Both the position numbers and the translations under genes were made by a program. From positions 1 through 51,637 of the forward strand of contig NVUQ01000019.1 in NCBI GenBank assembly GCA_002401955.1: a stretch of DNA of 51,637 nt. The letters are read 5' to 3'. The notes beneath the pieces are model-generated. The model was given only the letters and a program-made list of their open reading frames with translations, was not told where the DNA came from and did no database searches. Below are positions 32,221 to 41,389 of this stretch, piece after piece (position 1 is the stretch's first letter; every line of letters begins with the position of its first letter). This DNA is from Flavobacteriales bacterium. GTDB taxonomy: Bacteria; Bacteroidota; Bacteroidia; Flavobacteriales_E; Vicingaceae.

Positions 32221-32236
32221 CCCCTCCTTGGAGGGG
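32221..32236. repeat. Short extragenic palindrome between purM and prfA
   Basis: CCCCTCCTTGGAGGGG is a 7-bp inverted repeat followed by ATAGGGGTGGG, a G-rich extragenic motif often dispersed in Bacteroidota genomes. It could attenuate or stop transcription, but it lacks a T run. Confidence 0.6.
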
Positions 32237-32292
32237 ATAGGGGTGGGTTTAGTAAATATGGAACCATCACTTAAACTTTCAAACTTAATTAG

Positions 32293-33372
32293 ATGAGTTT
32301 ATTAAAGAAGTTAGAACAGATTAATATACGTTATGATCAGGTTAGCGAACAGATTGTAGATCCTGAGATTATTTCGGACATGACTCGTTATGTGAAGATT
32401 AATAAAGAATACAAAGAGTTAGGAGTAATTGTAAAAGTTTACAATAGATATAAAGATGTTATTGATAACATTGAATCTTCAAAAGAAATTATAGCTACAG
32501 AAACAGATAAAGAGTTTGTGGATATGGCTAAGATGGAATTGGATGAGTTACTTTCTGAAAAGACTCGAATGGATGAGGAAGTGAAGGTAATGTTGATACC
32601 TAAAGATGAGGAGGATTCTAAAAATGTAATTATAGAGATTAGAGCCGGAACAGGTGGTGATGAAGCAGCAATTTTTGTTGGCGATTTGTACAGAATGTAC
32701 ATTAAGTGGTTAGAAAGAAAAGGATGGAAAACAGAAACGATGACCATGCAAGAAGGTACTTCAGGAGGATTTAAAGAAGTTTCTTTTAGTGTAGAAGGAG
32801 AAAATGTTTATGGAGTCTTAAAGTTTGAATCAGGAGTTCATCGAGTTCAGAGAGTTCCTAAAACAGAAACACAAGGGAGAGTTCATACTTCGGCTGTTAC
32901 GGTTGCAGTTTTACCAGAAGCTGAAGAGGTTGATGTAGTGGTAAGAAAAGAAGATATAAGAAAAGATACTTATAGAGCTTCAGGAGCAGGTGGGCAGCAC
33001 GTAAATAAAACTGAATCAGCAGTACGATTAACACATATTCCTACAGGAACTGTGGTAGAATGTCAAGATGGAAGATCTCAAATTAAAAATTACGATAAAG
33101 CATTGAAAGTTTTAAGGTCGAGACTTTATGAAGCTGAAGTAATCAAAAAAGAATTAGAAAGAGCTACCGAAAGAAAATCTCAGGTTTCTACAGGAGATAG
33201 ATCTGCAAAAATTAGAACGTACAATTACTCACAAGGAAGAGTTACTGACCATAGAATTGGGTTAACTTTATACAGTTTAGATAACATTATTGCTGGTGAT
33301 ATTGATGAGATAGTAGATCAATTAAAAATTGCAGAAAACACAGAAAAATTAGCAGCAGGATTAGATGCTTAA
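32293..33372 (+). CDS. prfA: Peptide chain release factor 1
   Basis: This 359-residue translation termination factor reads UAA/UAG. The catalytic GGQ is at residues 233-235 ([19 protein letters not shown]) and the RF1-type recognition region precedes it ([18 protein letters not shown]). The domain order is normal: helical N-terminus, RF-1 core, and a basic C-terminus ([22 protein letters not shown]). The length is standard for bacterial RF1. Confidence 0.97.
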   Translation: MSLLKKLEQINIRYDQVSEQIVDPEIISDMTRYVKINKEYKELGVIVKVYNRYKDVIDNIESSKEIIATETDKEFVDMAKMELDELLSEKTRMDEEVKVMLIPKDEEDSKNVIIEIRAGTGGDEAAIFVGDLYRMYIKWLERKGWKTETMTMQEGTSGGFKEVSFSVEGENVYGVLKFESGVHRVQRVPKTETQGRVHTSAVTVAVLPEAEEVDVVVRKEDIRKDTYRASGAGGQHVNKTESAVRLTHIPTGTVVECQDGRSQIKNYDKALKVLRSRLYEAEVIKKELERATERKSQVSTGDRSAKIRTYNYSQGRVTDHRIGLTLYSLDNIIAGDIDEIVDQLKIAENTEKLAAGLDA

Positions 33373-33373
33373 A

Positions 33374-33452
33374 TGTCATCCTCAGCTTGACTGGGGATCT
33401 TATTTATAGAATGAGATTGCTTCGCTACGTTGTATTTCTCTCGCAATGACGA
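33374..33452. repeat. Dispersed extragenic repeat of the CGTCATTGCGAG type
   Basis: The reverse strand reads TCGTCATTGCGAG, then GCGAAGCAATCTC, and ends CTGAGGATGACA. This is a repeat class seen between genes in many unrelated bacterial genomes. GTCAT and ATGAC form the ends. It lies between prfA and pyrF and ends close to the pyrF start. Confidence 0.75.
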
Positions 33453-33464
33453 AAAAGGAGAATT

Positions 33465-34280
33465 ATGACAAAACAAGAATTAATCAGTCAAATCAAACAA
33501 AAACAATCATTTTTATGTGTTGGATTAGATGCTGATATTGATAAAATTCCTAAACATTTATTAAAAGAAGAAGACCCAATATTTGAATTTAATAAGCAGA
33601 TTATTGATGCTACAAAAGATTTATGCGTAGCATACAAACCCAATACAGCTTTTTACGAAAGCTTAGGAGCTAAAGGTTGGGAAAGCTTAGAAAAGACAAT
33701 TAATTACATTCCGAACGATATTTTTACGATTGCAGATGCTAAGCGAGGAGATATTGGGAATACCTCTAAAATGTATGCCAATGCTTTTTTAAATACCCTA
33801 AATTTTGATTCTGTTACAGTTGCTCCCTATATGGGAAGTGATTCTGTATTACCGTTTTTAGAATTTAAAGATAAATGGGTAATTCTATTAGCATTAACAT
33901 CCAATAAAGGAGCTGATAATTTTCAGTTTTTTGATAATGGAGCAGAAAAATTATTTGAGCGAGTGTTAAAACAATCTCAAAAATGGGGAGATGATAAAAA
34001 CTTAATGTATGTTGTTGGTGCAACTCGCCCAGAGATGTTTACAGAGATAAGAAGTATTGTTCCTGATAACTTTTTATTGGTTCCTGGAGTTGGAGCACAA
34101 GGTGGTTCTTTATCAGAAGTATGTAAGTATGGAATGAATAAAGATTGTGGTTTGCTCATCAATTCTTCACGAGGAATTATTTACGCAGGAAGCGATGAAA
34201 ATTTTGCAGTAGCAGCACGAAATTCAGCCTTGCAAATTCAAAAAGAAATGGCTATCTTGTTGGAAGAATTTCTAGGTTAG
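33465..34280 (+). CDS. pyrF: Orotidine 5'-phosphate decarboxylase (type 2)
   Basis: This 271-residue enzyme makes UMP from OMP, the last pyrimidine step. The type 2 pattern is seen in [15 protein letters not shown] at the start, [14 protein letters not shown], the catalytic [13 protein letters not shown] (Asp-x-Lys-x4-Asp type) and the phosphate-binding [10 protein letters not shown] followed by [12 protein letters not shown]. It lies near upp at the other end of the window but not in the same operon. Confidence 0.95.
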   Translation: MTKQELISQIKQKQSFLCVGLDADIDKIPKHLLKEEDPIFEFNKQIIDATKDLCVAYKPNTAFYESLGAKGWESLEKTINYIPNDIFTIADAKRGDIGNTSKMYANAFLNTLNFDSVTVAPYMGSDSVLPFLEFKDKWVILLALTSNKGADNFQFFDNGAEKLFERVLKQSQKWGDDKNLMYVVGATRPEMFTEIRSIVPDNFLLVPGVGAQGGSLSEVCKYGMNKDCGLLINSSRGIIYAGSDENFAVAARNSALQIQKEMAILLEEFLG

Positions 34281-34321
34281 AAATCAAGAACATATATATT
34301 TACTAAACACTTTTTAAAATA

Positions 34322-35329
34322 ATGGGACCAGACTTTATAATCAAAATAATAGTAGGAGTAGTTGTAATTTTATTCATTTTAGGATTATTCTTTATCGTTA
34401 AACAAAAAACAGCAATTGTAATAGAGCGTTTTGGTAAGTTTAATCGTATTGCTAAAGCAGGGTTTAATTTAAAAATACCAATAATTGAGCAAAAAGCAGG
34501 AACCATTAATTTAAGAGTAATGGAGTTACCTGTAGATGTAGAAACGAAAACGAAGGATGATGTATTTGTTCGAATGGTTGTTTCTGTTCAATATTATGTG
34601 GTAGAAAGTAATGAGGGTATTCGGCAATCTTTTTATAAATTCGATAACCCATCTCGTCAGATTCAGTCGTATGTGTTCGATTCTATTCGTTCAGAGGTTC
34701 CTAATATGTTATTAGATGATGTTTTTAGTGAAAAGGATAAAATTGCAAAAGCCGTTCAAACTGAACTTTCTGCAACTATAGAAGAATACGGTTACGCAAT
34801 TGTAAAAGCATTAATTACGGATATTGATCCTGATGCAAAAGTAAAGCATGCTATGAATGAAATTAATGCTGCAAAGAGAATGAAAGAAGCTGCTAAGGAG
34901 TATGCTGAAGCGGATAAGATCAAAGTAGTAGCAGCAGCAGAAGCAGAAGCTACCAGTAAAAAATTGCAAGGTGAAGGTATTGCAGACCAAAGAGTGGCAA
35001 TCGCAAATGGATTAAAACACTCTGTTGAAGAGGTAAGAGGAGCTATGGAAGATGGTGTTACAGGTCGTGAGGTTATGAATATGTTATTTATGACCCAACA
35101 TTATGATACGATTAGTCGTTTAGCCGAAGATGGTGTAAACACTATTTTTATGCCTTATTCCCCAAGTACTGTCGGGGATTTACAAACCCAAATTCAATCA
35201 AGTTTATTAGCTGTAGATACAGTTACAAAAACAACGAATGTTAGTGATTTTGCTAAAGCTAATAGCAAGAGTAAAGAAGCTCGTAGACCTCAAGGAGGTG
35301 ATTCAGTAAATCCAGAAGATTTTGAGTAG
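34322..35329 (+). CDS. SPFH/Band 7 membrane protein
   Basis: This 335-residue stomatin/prohibitin-like protein has one N-terminal membrane helix (residues about 4-28). The SPFH domain follows (KTAIVIERFGKFNRIAKAGFNLKIPIIEQ, VFVRMVVSVQYYVV). A long Ala/Glu-rich coiled coil comes next (AAKRMKEAAKEYAEADKIKVVAAAEAEA), then a polar tail. Such proteins form oligomeric rings and membrane microdomains and can modulate proteases or channels. It is a single gene, followed by a long inverted repeat. Confidence 0.92.
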   Translation: MGPDFIIKIIVGVVVILFILGLFFIVKQKTAIVIERFGKFNRIAKAGFNLKIPIIEQKAGTINLRVMELPVDVETKTKDDVFVRMVVSVQYYVVESNEGIRQSFYKFDNPSRQIQSYVFDSIRSEVPNMLLDDVFSEKDKIAKAVQTELSATIEEYGYAIVKALITDIDPDAKVKHAMNEINAAKRMKEAAKEYAEADKIKVVAAAEAEATSKKLQGEGIADQRVAIANGLKHSVEEVRGAMEDGVTGREVMNMLFMTQHYDTISRLAEDGVNTIFMPYSPSTVGDLQTQIQSSLLAVDTVTKTTNVSDFAKANSKSKEARRPQGGDSVNPEDFE

Positions 35330-35333
35330 TGTC

Positions 35334-35417
35334 AATGCGATAATTTAAGAATAAAAGAAGGTTTGTTCATTAAAAACTGAAGATTAGTTTATTCAAACAT
35401 TCTTAAATTATCGCATT
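35334..35417. repeat. Long inverted repeat with 19-bp perfect arms
   Basis: AATGCGATAATTTAAGAAT (35334-35352) and its exact reverse complement (35399-35417) enclose about 46 bp, within which GTTTG and CAAAC can extend the structure. It fills the space between the SPFH and DUF2851 genes. It could be a MITE-like element or a structured RNA. No T tract follows it. Confidence 0.85.
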
Positions 35418-35439
35418 CACTCATTGTATCATTTTTAAA

Positions 35440-36711
35440 ATGAAAGAGGATTTTCTACATTACGTTTGGAAGTATAAGTTATTTGATGTTTCAACATTGT
35501 TTACTCAAAATAATGAGGAGGTTGAAGTAATTAATTTCGGATTACACAATACTGATGCTGGGCCAGATTTTTTTAATGGGAAAGTTAAAATTGGTGAAAC
35601 CATTTGGGCTGGAAATATCGAACTTCATATCAATTCTTCTGATTGGATAAAACACAAGCATCAAACTGATAAGGCTTATGATAATGTAATTTTGCATGTT
35701 GTTTATAATAATGATTCTGTTATAGAAGATAAAGATGATAATGAGCTTCCAACAATCGAGTTAAAGAGTTTAATTAATAAAAATTTACTAACTAAGTACG
35801 AACAACTTGTTCATCAGACCGATACAGTACCTTGTGGAAAGCAGATTAAAACGGTTGATGAATTTACGATTAACTCTTGGCTTAATCGTTTAGCTATTGA
35901 GCGATTAGAAAGAAAATCAGAAGAAATTCAAGCAACACTTCAACAAAATAAAAACAATTGGGAAGAAACTTTTTATCAATATTTATTTAAATATTTTGGA
36001 TTAAAAGTGAATGCTTTACCATTTGAATTGTTAGCAAAAAATACCTCCCTTAAAATCATAGAAAAACATAATAGTTTATTTTCTATTGAAGCTTTATTGT
36101 TTGGGCAAGCAGGCTATTTAACAAAAGAGATTGAAGATGAATACCATCAAAAATTAAAGAAAGAGTATCATTTTTTGAAATCAAAGTTTGATTTAACCCC
36201 TTTGGATAAAAGCTTGTGGAAATTATTACGTTTACGACCAAGTAATTTTCCAACAATAAGAATTGCACAGCTGGCTCAACTATTAAGCATGAGTACACGA
36301 GTGTTTTCTAAAATTATTGACGCGGAATCTGTAAAAGAAATGCAAGAATTATATTATGTTCAAGCTTCGGAATATTGGGATACGCATTATCAATTTGGAG
36401 AATTAGGAAAAGAGGAACAACAAAAGAAGATTGGAATAAATACGATAAACAATATTATTATTAATGTTATCGTACCATTTATTTTTGTTTATGGAAAAGC
36501 AAATCAGGATGAAAAACTCGTTAATAAAGCATTGAAATTGCTAGAAAGCATTAAAGCTGAAAATAATTCTATCATTAAAAATTGGACTGAATTAGGAGTG
36601 AAATCGAGTAATGCAATGCATACTCAATCGTTGTTAGAACTGAAGAATAACTATTGTTCTCAAAAAAAATGTTTAAATTGCAGTATTGGTAATAAAATTA
36701 TCCAACAATGA
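35440..36711 (+). CDS. DUF2851 family protein
   Basis: This 423-residue protein matches the Bacteroidota DUF2851 pattern: MKEDFLHYVWKYKLFD at the start, NTDAGPDFFNGKVKIGETIWAGNIELHINSSDW, and four cysteines at the C-terminus (YCSQKKCLNCSIGN) that may bind a metal. The N-terminal part has a nuclease-like conserved acidic/His pattern, but activity is not established. It overlaps the PspC gene by four bases. Confidence 0.9.
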   Translation: MKEDFLHYVWKYKLFDVSTLFTQNNEEVEVINFGLHNTDAGPDFFNGKVKIGETIWAGNIELHINSSDWIKHKHQTDKAYDNVILHVVYNNDSVIEDKDDNELPTIELKSLINKNLLTKYEQLVHQTDTVPCGKQIKTVDEFTINSWLNRLAIERLERKSEEIQATLQQNKNNWEETFYQYLFKYFGLKVNALPFELLAKNTSLKIIEKHNSLFSIEALLFGQAGYLTKEIEDEYHQKLKKEYHFLKSKFDLTPLDKSLWKLLRLRPSNFPTIRIAQLAQLLSMSTRVFSKIIDAESVKEMQELYYVQASEYWDTHYQFGELGKEEQQKKIGINTINNIIINVIVPFIFVYGKANQDEKLVNKALKLLESIKAENNSIIKNWTELGVKSSNAMHTQSLLELKNNYCSQKKCLNCSIGNKIIQQ

Positions 36712-36932
36712 TAAATAAAATTCTATCATATTTTGAGAAACAAGCCTTTGGGGTTTGTTCTTGGTGGGGAGAGAAACTCCAATTAAAATCGAGTAGAATA
36801 CGAATATCCTTTATTTACCTTTCTTTTTTAACCTTTGGATCCCCCATTTTTGTGTATTTGATAATGGCTTTTTTATTGGAGCATAAAGAATATTTTAAGT
36901 TTAAAAAACGTAAATCTGTTTGGGATATTTAA
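36708..36932 (+). CDS. PspC-domain membrane protein
   Basis: This is a 74-residue protein. The N-terminus (FEKQAFGVCSWWGEKLQLKSSRIRI) and one membrane helix (YLSFLTFGSPIFVYLIMAFLL) match the PspC fold, usually found in envelope-stress proteins. A Lys-rich tail follows. It overlaps DUF2851 upstream by four bases and the K+ channel gene downstream by 13 bases, so the three are translated together. Confidence 0.88.
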   Translation: MINKILSYFEKQAFGVCSWWGEKLQLKSSRIRISFIYLSFLTFGSPIFVYLIMAFLLEHKEYFKFKKRKSVWDI

Positions 36933-37972
36933 AGCACACATTATTCAATTTTACGTATTTCAAGAAAGTTTATATTGCATTATTCCTCTTGATTGCGATT
37001 CTGTTTGTGGGTATAACAGGCTTTATACTTATTGAAGGTTATACCTTAGGAGAGGCTTTTTATATGACGGTAATTACGATTTCTACTGTTGGTTTTAACG
37101 AGGTACGTCCGTTATCTGATATTGGAAGGGTTTTTACCGCTTTTTTAATTATCTTTAGCTTTAGTACATTTGTATTTGCGGTTACATCCATTTCAAATTA
37201 TATTTTGGATGGAGAGTATAAGCTTTATTTTAAAGATTTAAGAATAAAGAAAAAGGTGAGTAAAATTTCAAACCATACTATTATTTGTGGATACGGTAGA
37301 AACGGCACACAAGCTGCTGCTGAACTTAAATCGCATCATAGAAAATATGTTGTGATTGAACAAGATAAGGAATTGAGCGATGAGATGCGTGAAGCACATG
37401 ATATTCCTTTTATTGAAGGTGATGCAACGTTAGAGAAATATCTTGAAAAAGCTGGGATTCATACAGCTTTTGCATTAATTACTACTTTACCGAAAGATGC
37501 AGATAACCTTTTTGTAGTGTTAACAGCACGTGAAATGAATCCAAATTTATTGATTATAAGTAGAGCATCTAAAGATAATTCTGATAAGAAACTAAAGAGA
37601 GCAGGAGCAAATAATGTAATAATGCCTGATAAAATTGGAGGAGCACACATGGCTTCTTTAGTGATAAAACCCAATGTAATTGAGTTTATTGATTATGTTA
37701 TGGGGCAAGGATCAAATTCTGTGAATTTAGAAGAAATTACTTTTGAAAATTTACCAGATAAGTTAAAAAATAAATCGATTAGAGAATTAGGTGTTAGAAA
37801 TAAATCTGGAGCTAATATTATTGGTTTTAGAACTCCTCAAGGAGAGTATATTATTAATCCTTCTCCAGATACAGTAATTACACCACAAGCAAAAATATTT
37901 GTTTTAGGAACTATAGAACAGATTGATGCATTTAGAGAATTTGCGACTCAGCAAAATTTATTAAACATCTAA
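36920..37972 (+). CDS. Two-helix potassium channel with RCK (TrkA-N/TrkA-C) domain
   Basis: This 350-residue protein has two membrane helices flanking a pore loop (residues about 15-90), then an RCK/TrkA-N NAD-binding domain (HTIICGYGRNGTQAAAELKSH, FIEGDATLEKYLEKAGI) and a TrkA-C domain. The filter reads TISTVGFNEVRPL (TVGF at 56-59) instead of canonical TVGYG, a variant seen in related Kch-type proteins. It overlaps the PspC gene by 13 bases. A role in K+ flux under envelope or osmotic stress is inferred. Confidence 0.9.
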   Translation: MGYLKHTLFNFTYFKKVYIALFLLIAILFVGITGFILIEGYTLGEAFYMTVITISTVGFNEVRPLSDIGRVFTAFLIIFSFSTFVFAVTSISNYILDGEYKLYFKDLRIKKKVSKISNHTIICGYGRNGTQAAAELKSHHRKYVVIEQDKELSDEMREAHDIPFIEGDATLEKYLEKAGIHTAFALITTLPKDADNLFVVLTAREMNPNLLIISRASKDNSDKKLKRAGANNVIMPDKIGGAHMASLVIKPNVIEFIDYVMGQGSNSVNLEEITFENLPDKLKNKSIRELGVRNKSGANIIGFRTPQGEYIINPSPDTVITPQAKIFVLGTIEQIDAFREFATQQNLLNI

Positions 37973-37983
37973 AATATTTATAA

Positions 37984-38892
37984 GTGAAAATATTAATTAC
38001 TGGAAGTAACGGACTACTTGGTCAGAAATTAGTTAAATTATTAGCTAATAAAGATAATGTAGAGCTTTTAGCTACATCAAAAGGCGCAAATCGTGTTAAC
38101 GATACAAGTGGATATCAATATAAATCGTTAGATATCACCAATAAAGAAGAAGTGTTAAGTATTGTAAATGGTTTTCGGCCAAATGCGATTATTAATACAG
38201 CAGCAATGACCAATGTTGATGCTTGTGAGTCTGATAAAGAATTATGTTGGGATTTAAATGTAAATGCAGTTAAATACTTTATAGAAGCTTCAGAGAAGAA
38301 TGATTCACATTTAATACACCTATCAACTGATTTTGTTTTTGATGGAGAAGAAGGTCCTTATAAAGAGGGAGACCAGCCAAACCCATTAAGTTATTACGGT
38401 GAATCCAAACACGAAGCAGAAAAATTATTGCAAGCGAGTAACATTAAATGGAGTATAGCCAGAACAATTATTGTTTACGGTATTGTAGATGATATGAGCC
38501 GTTCTAATATCGTGCTTTGGGCTAAAGAAGCGTTAGAAAAAGGAAATCCTTTAACCATAGTAGATGATCAGTTTCGTTCTCCAACATTGGCAGAAGATTT
38601 AGCAATGGGTTGTTGGCTAATAGCTAAAAAAGAAGCTCAAGGAATATTTCATCTTTCAGGAAAAGATGTGATGAGTATTATTGATTTGGTTTATAACGTG
38701 GCTGATTTTTATGGATTAGATAAATCTATTGTTACTCCAATTAAATCTGCATCATTAAACCAAGCAGCAAAACGCCCACCAAAAACAGGTTTTATTTTAG
38801 ATAAAGCAATTAATGATTTAGGCTACAACCCTGTTAGTTTTGAAGAGGGGTTAGCTGAGTTGACAGAACAATTAACTGCTAAAGCGAACTAA
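37984..38892 (+). CDS. SDR-family sugar-nucleotide reductase (RmlD-like)
   Basis: This 302-residue protein starts at GTG (KILITGSNGLLGQKLVKLL). It has an extended short-chain dehydrogenase Rossmann fold of the dTDP-4-dehydrorhamnose reductase type. LSTDFVFDGEEGPY carries the Thr and YGESKHEAE the Tyr-x3-Lys catalytic pair. No rml or other sugar genes are nearby, so the substrate is open. The HEPN/MNT pair follows after 2 bp. Confidence 0.88.
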   Translation: MKILITGSNGLLGQKLVKLLANKDNVELLATSKGANRVNDTSGYQYKSLDITNKEEVLSIVNGFRPNAIINTAAMTNVDACESDKELCWDLNVNAVKYFIEASEKNDSHLIHLSTDFVFDGEEGPYKEGDQPNPLSYYGESKHEAEKLLQASNIKWSIARTIIVYGIVDDMSRSNIVLWAKEALEKGNPLTIVDDQFRSPTLAEDLAMGCWLIAKKEAQGIFHLSGKDVMSIIDLVYNVADFYGLDKSIVTPIKSASLNQAAKRPPKTGFILDKAINDLGYNPVSFEEGLAELTEQLTAKAN

Positions 38893-38894
38893 TC

Positions 38895-39296
38895 ATGAGT
38901 AATCAAGATATACGCTGGAAACAGCGGTTTAGTAATTATCAAAAAGCATTGAATCAACTTACAAAGTTTATTGAAAAGGGAGAGCTGAATGAATTGGAAG
39001 AACAGGGTTTGATACAAAGTTTTGAATACACTCATGAAATAGCTTGGAAAACACTTAAAGATTTTTTGAAAGATAAAGGAGAAGAAAACCTTTATGGCTC
39101 TAAAGATACTACACGGTTGGCTTTTAAGGAGGGATTATTGAAAAATGGTGAGGTGTGGATGGATATGATTAAAAGTAGAAACCTTACTTCTCATACTTAT
39201 AATGAGGAGGTATCAACTCTTATAGTTAATCAAATAAAACAATTTTATTTTAATGAATTTTGTTTGCTTCAAACCACTTTAGAAAATAAAGATTAA
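38895..39296 (+). CDS. HEPN-type protein (nucleotidyltransferase substrate-binding, HI0074 family)
   Basis: This 133-residue all-helical protein has the HEPN signature RNxxxH at Arg95-Asn96-His100 (SRNLTSHTY), and helix features YTHEIAWKTLKDFLK and DTTRLAFKEG typical of HI0074-type partners. In HepT-MntA modules the HEPN protein is an RNase toxin and the MNT partner modifies it; older annotations call it a substrate-binding subunit. The MNT gene follows immediately (TAA-ATG). Confidence 0.92.
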   Translation: MSNQDIRWKQRFSNYQKALNQLTKFIEKGELNELEEQGLIQSFEYTHEIAWKTLKDFLKDKGEENLYGSKDTTRLAFKEGLLKNGEVWMDMIKSRNLTSHTYNEEVSTLIVNQIKQFYFNEFCLLQTTLENKD

Positions 39297-39599
39297 ATGA
39301 GTTTTGGATTAGCCGATAAAACAATTCAATTGATAAATTTGGTGTTTTCAGAATATGAAGATATTGAAGAAGTTATCATTTATGGGTCTAGAGTTAAAGG
39401 GAGTTTTAAAAATGGTTCTGATATAGATTTAACACTTAAAGGGAAAGATTTAACGTTAAAAACTATGTTTTCTATTGAAGACAAATTAGATGATTTGTTA
39501 TTGCCTTACACAATTGACATTTCTATTTTTTCTCAAATTAATAATTCCGAATTAATAGACCATATTAACCGATTAGGAGAAGTGTTTTATCAAAAATAA
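39297..39599 (+). CDS. MNT-type minimal nucleotidyltransferase (HI0073 family)
   Basis: This 100-residue protein has the polymerase-beta-type motif YGSRVKGSFKNGSDIDL, with Gly30-Ser31 and Asp42/Asp44. It is adjacent to the HEPN gene, so it is likely the antitoxin/AMPylase partner of a HEPN-MNT pair. A third catalytic acidic residue may be Asp74 (YTIDISIF). Confidence 0.92.
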   Translation: MSFGLADKTIQLINLVFSEYEDIEEVIIYGSRVKGSFKNGSDIDLTLKGKDLTLKTMFSIEDKLDDLLLPYTIDISIFSQINNSELIDHINRLGEVFYQK

Positions 39600-39625
39600 T
39601 TGACTTTAGATAAAGTTAATTGATA
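39600..39625. terminator. Possible bidirectional terminator
   Basis: Between the convergent MNT and transglutaminase-like genes, TTGACTTT-AGAT-AAAGTTAA forms an 8-bp stem with one G-T pair, with A/T-rich flanks on both sides. It is weak but well placed. Confidence 0.45.
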
Positions 39626-40186
39626 TTACTTTTTAAGAGTAACCTCACTTATGAATAGGTATTCATATAATGATGGATCAATAGCAATTTCTTTTTCACT
39701 TATTTTATTTTTAATGATTACGAAATCGTGATCTTTAAAAAAGCTAGAATCAAAGAAGTTGTGAATGTTTGTTCCGAAAAGATACAGTTTTCCAATATGA
39801 GGTTTCGCTTCCCATGTTTCATTTAGGTTGCTTTTCTTCAAAAGAGAATTACAAGTAGCGGAGAAAAAAGAGGTGTATCCAACGCAGTGTACATTTCTTG
39901 AGGTTATTAATTTATTTGGATCGGTATCATTTTTATCAGTACTAAAATTTAATGTTTCGGTAGTTATATAAAGTCCAGCAGTTATTACTTCATTAACTGA
40001 TTTAAGGTTCATATTTTCGTTTTGAATATCAATGTAATTAATTAGCTTTTTTTCTTTGATTATATAGTTAGGACGTACTCCAATTGAATCATAAGTAATA
40101 AAAGTGTTGTATAAATATTTTTGAAAAGAAAACAAGATGATTATTAAAATCACAAATACTATTAAGGTTCTTTTTATAAATTGCAT
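39626..40186 (-). CDS. Membrane-anchored transglutaminase-like protein
   Basis: This 186-residue protein has an N-terminal membrane anchor (residues about 7-22). The C-terminal half keeps a candidate papain-like/transglutaminase triad in order: Cys101 (RNVHCVGYTSFFSATC), His153 (KDHDFVII) and Asp170 (EIAIDPSLYEY). This is the typical spacing for a small periplasmic transglutaminase-like fold. Its partner is unknown. It lies 33 bp downstream of the DUF1361 gene and probably in the same operon. Confidence 0.55.
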   Translation of the reverse strand: MQFIKRTLIVFVILIIILFSFQKYLYNTFITYDSIGVRPNYIIKEKKLINYIDIQNENMNLKSVNEVITAGLYITTETLNFSTDKNDTDPNKLITSRNVHCVGYTSFFSATCNSLLKKSNLNETWEAKPHIGKLYLFGTNIHNFFDSSFFKDHDFVIIKNKISEKEIAIDPSLYEYLFISEVTLKK

Positions 40187-40219
40187 TTTGCAGATGCATA
40201 TTCCAAATATAAATAATAC

Positions 40220-40897
40220 TTAATTACTAGATTTTATTGCAGGCTTAATGTTAATCAAACTCCTAATGGTTAGATAACCAACTAATAAAAAGGAACTATA
40301 ACTAAAAGTAATTCCCCAAGTTCTTACATGCAGAAATGGATGAATAATTCTATTTAAAATATCTTGAAACAAATCTAAAGGGTTTGCAATAATGTCCCAA
40401 CTGTTCCATCTTAAGTATCTTCCCAAGTAAATTCCGAATCCACACAATACAATCATTAATAGAATTATACTCCAACTAACTAATTTTCCTTTTTCTTTTT
40501 TGATGACTTCATGGACATTATAAATAGATAAAAACCCAAGAATTAAACCATTCCAACTGAAAGAGGCAATCATTAAAATATCAAACCAATACGGAACTTC
40601 TGTTCTAATTCTTAAATGAATTAAATCGGTAACTAAATAAGGAGCATTTGGTAAAAACAATAGAAAAACACACATTAATAACCATATTACTCTTTTTTTT
40701 CTTGCAGAATTTTGTGAAAGTTTTATCAGTTTTAAGCTGATAAAAAAAGGAATTAATGCTAAAAATAGATTCCAAGCTAAAAAGGTAAAAAAGAAAGATT
40801 GAGCATATATTACTCGACTGAAGAGTAAACCAATACTTATAATTGCAGGTAATATTACTAATGAAATAAGATGCTTGTTAAGATAGTTCATTGTCAT
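40220..40897 (-). CDS. DUF1361 membrane protein
   Basis: This 225-residue integral membrane protein has six or seven helices. The family pattern is visible in FFFTFLAWNLFLALIPFFISL, LLFLPNAPYLVTDLIHL and the later GFGIYLGRYLRWNSWDI. Function is unknown. It lies 12 bp after the 40910-41389 gene. Confidence 0.88.
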   Translation of the reverse strand: MTMNYLNKHLISLVILPAIISIGLLFSRVIYAQSFFFTFLAWNLFLALIPFFISLKLIKLSQNSARKKRVIWLLMCVFLLFLPNAPYLVTDLIHLRIRTEVPYWFDILMIASFSWNGLILGFLSIYNVHEVIKKEKGKLVSWSIILLMIVLCGFGIYLGRYLRWNSWDIIANPLDLFQDILNRIIHPFLHVRTWGITFSYSSFLLVGYLTIRSLINIKPAIKSSN

Positions 40898-40909
40898 AGT
40901 TTTGTTGAA

Positions 40910-41389
40910 TTAATATTGAGGTTTTAGTTCTTTAGTATTTTTATGAATTAAAATGAGTGGAATTAAACCCAGTGCTCCAAAGCAACAATCTATTAATTGC
41001 CAAAAAAGAGGGATATTTCTAATATAACCAGCAATAAAAGCTACAGGAAATACGAGTAAACAAGCAATAATTCCTGTATGGGTAATCCAAATATTTCTTA
41101 CTGGGTCTATGTAAACCCCAATAAAAAATATGCTAATTACAATGTGAGAGAAAGCCAACCAATCTGTTCCGTAAGCTAAAAAAGGATAGTTTGCGTTAAT
41201 GTCATTAATTGCGGTACTTACTTCGCTTAACCATTGATAAATAAGTCCTGAGTTAGGCGTTAATGAATCCACTAAAAAGTTGAGTTCGGTTTGTAATGGA
41301 AAAGCCGTAACACCACTTAACACTAAAAGAACGATGAATAATGTTACTGTTCTGCGTATTTTTTGGAGTATTTTTTTATTTGTTTTCAT
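40910..41389 (-). CDS. Hypothetical four-helix membrane protein
   Basis: This 159-residue protein has four predicted membrane segments: LFIVLLVLSGVTAF, FSHIVISIFFIGVYI, IIACLLVFPVAFIAGY and a Cys-containing last segment LIDCCFGALGLIPLILI. No family is recognised. It overlaps the DUF4173 gene by 14 bases and precedes DUF1361, so it belongs to the same operon. Confidence 0.75.
   Translation of the reverse strand: MKTNKKILQKIRRTVTLFIVLLVLSGVTAFPLQTELNFLVDSLTPNSGLIYQWLSEVSTAINDINANYPFLAYGTDWLAFSHIVISIFFIGVYIDPVRNIWITHTGIIACLLVFPVAFIAGYIRNIPLFWQLIDCCFGALGLIPLILIHKNTKELKPQY

Noticed and set aside
33374-33452. Novel mobile element between prfA and pyrF
   Set aside because: It fits the widely dispersed CGTCATTGCGAG-type extragenic repeat and carries no gene.
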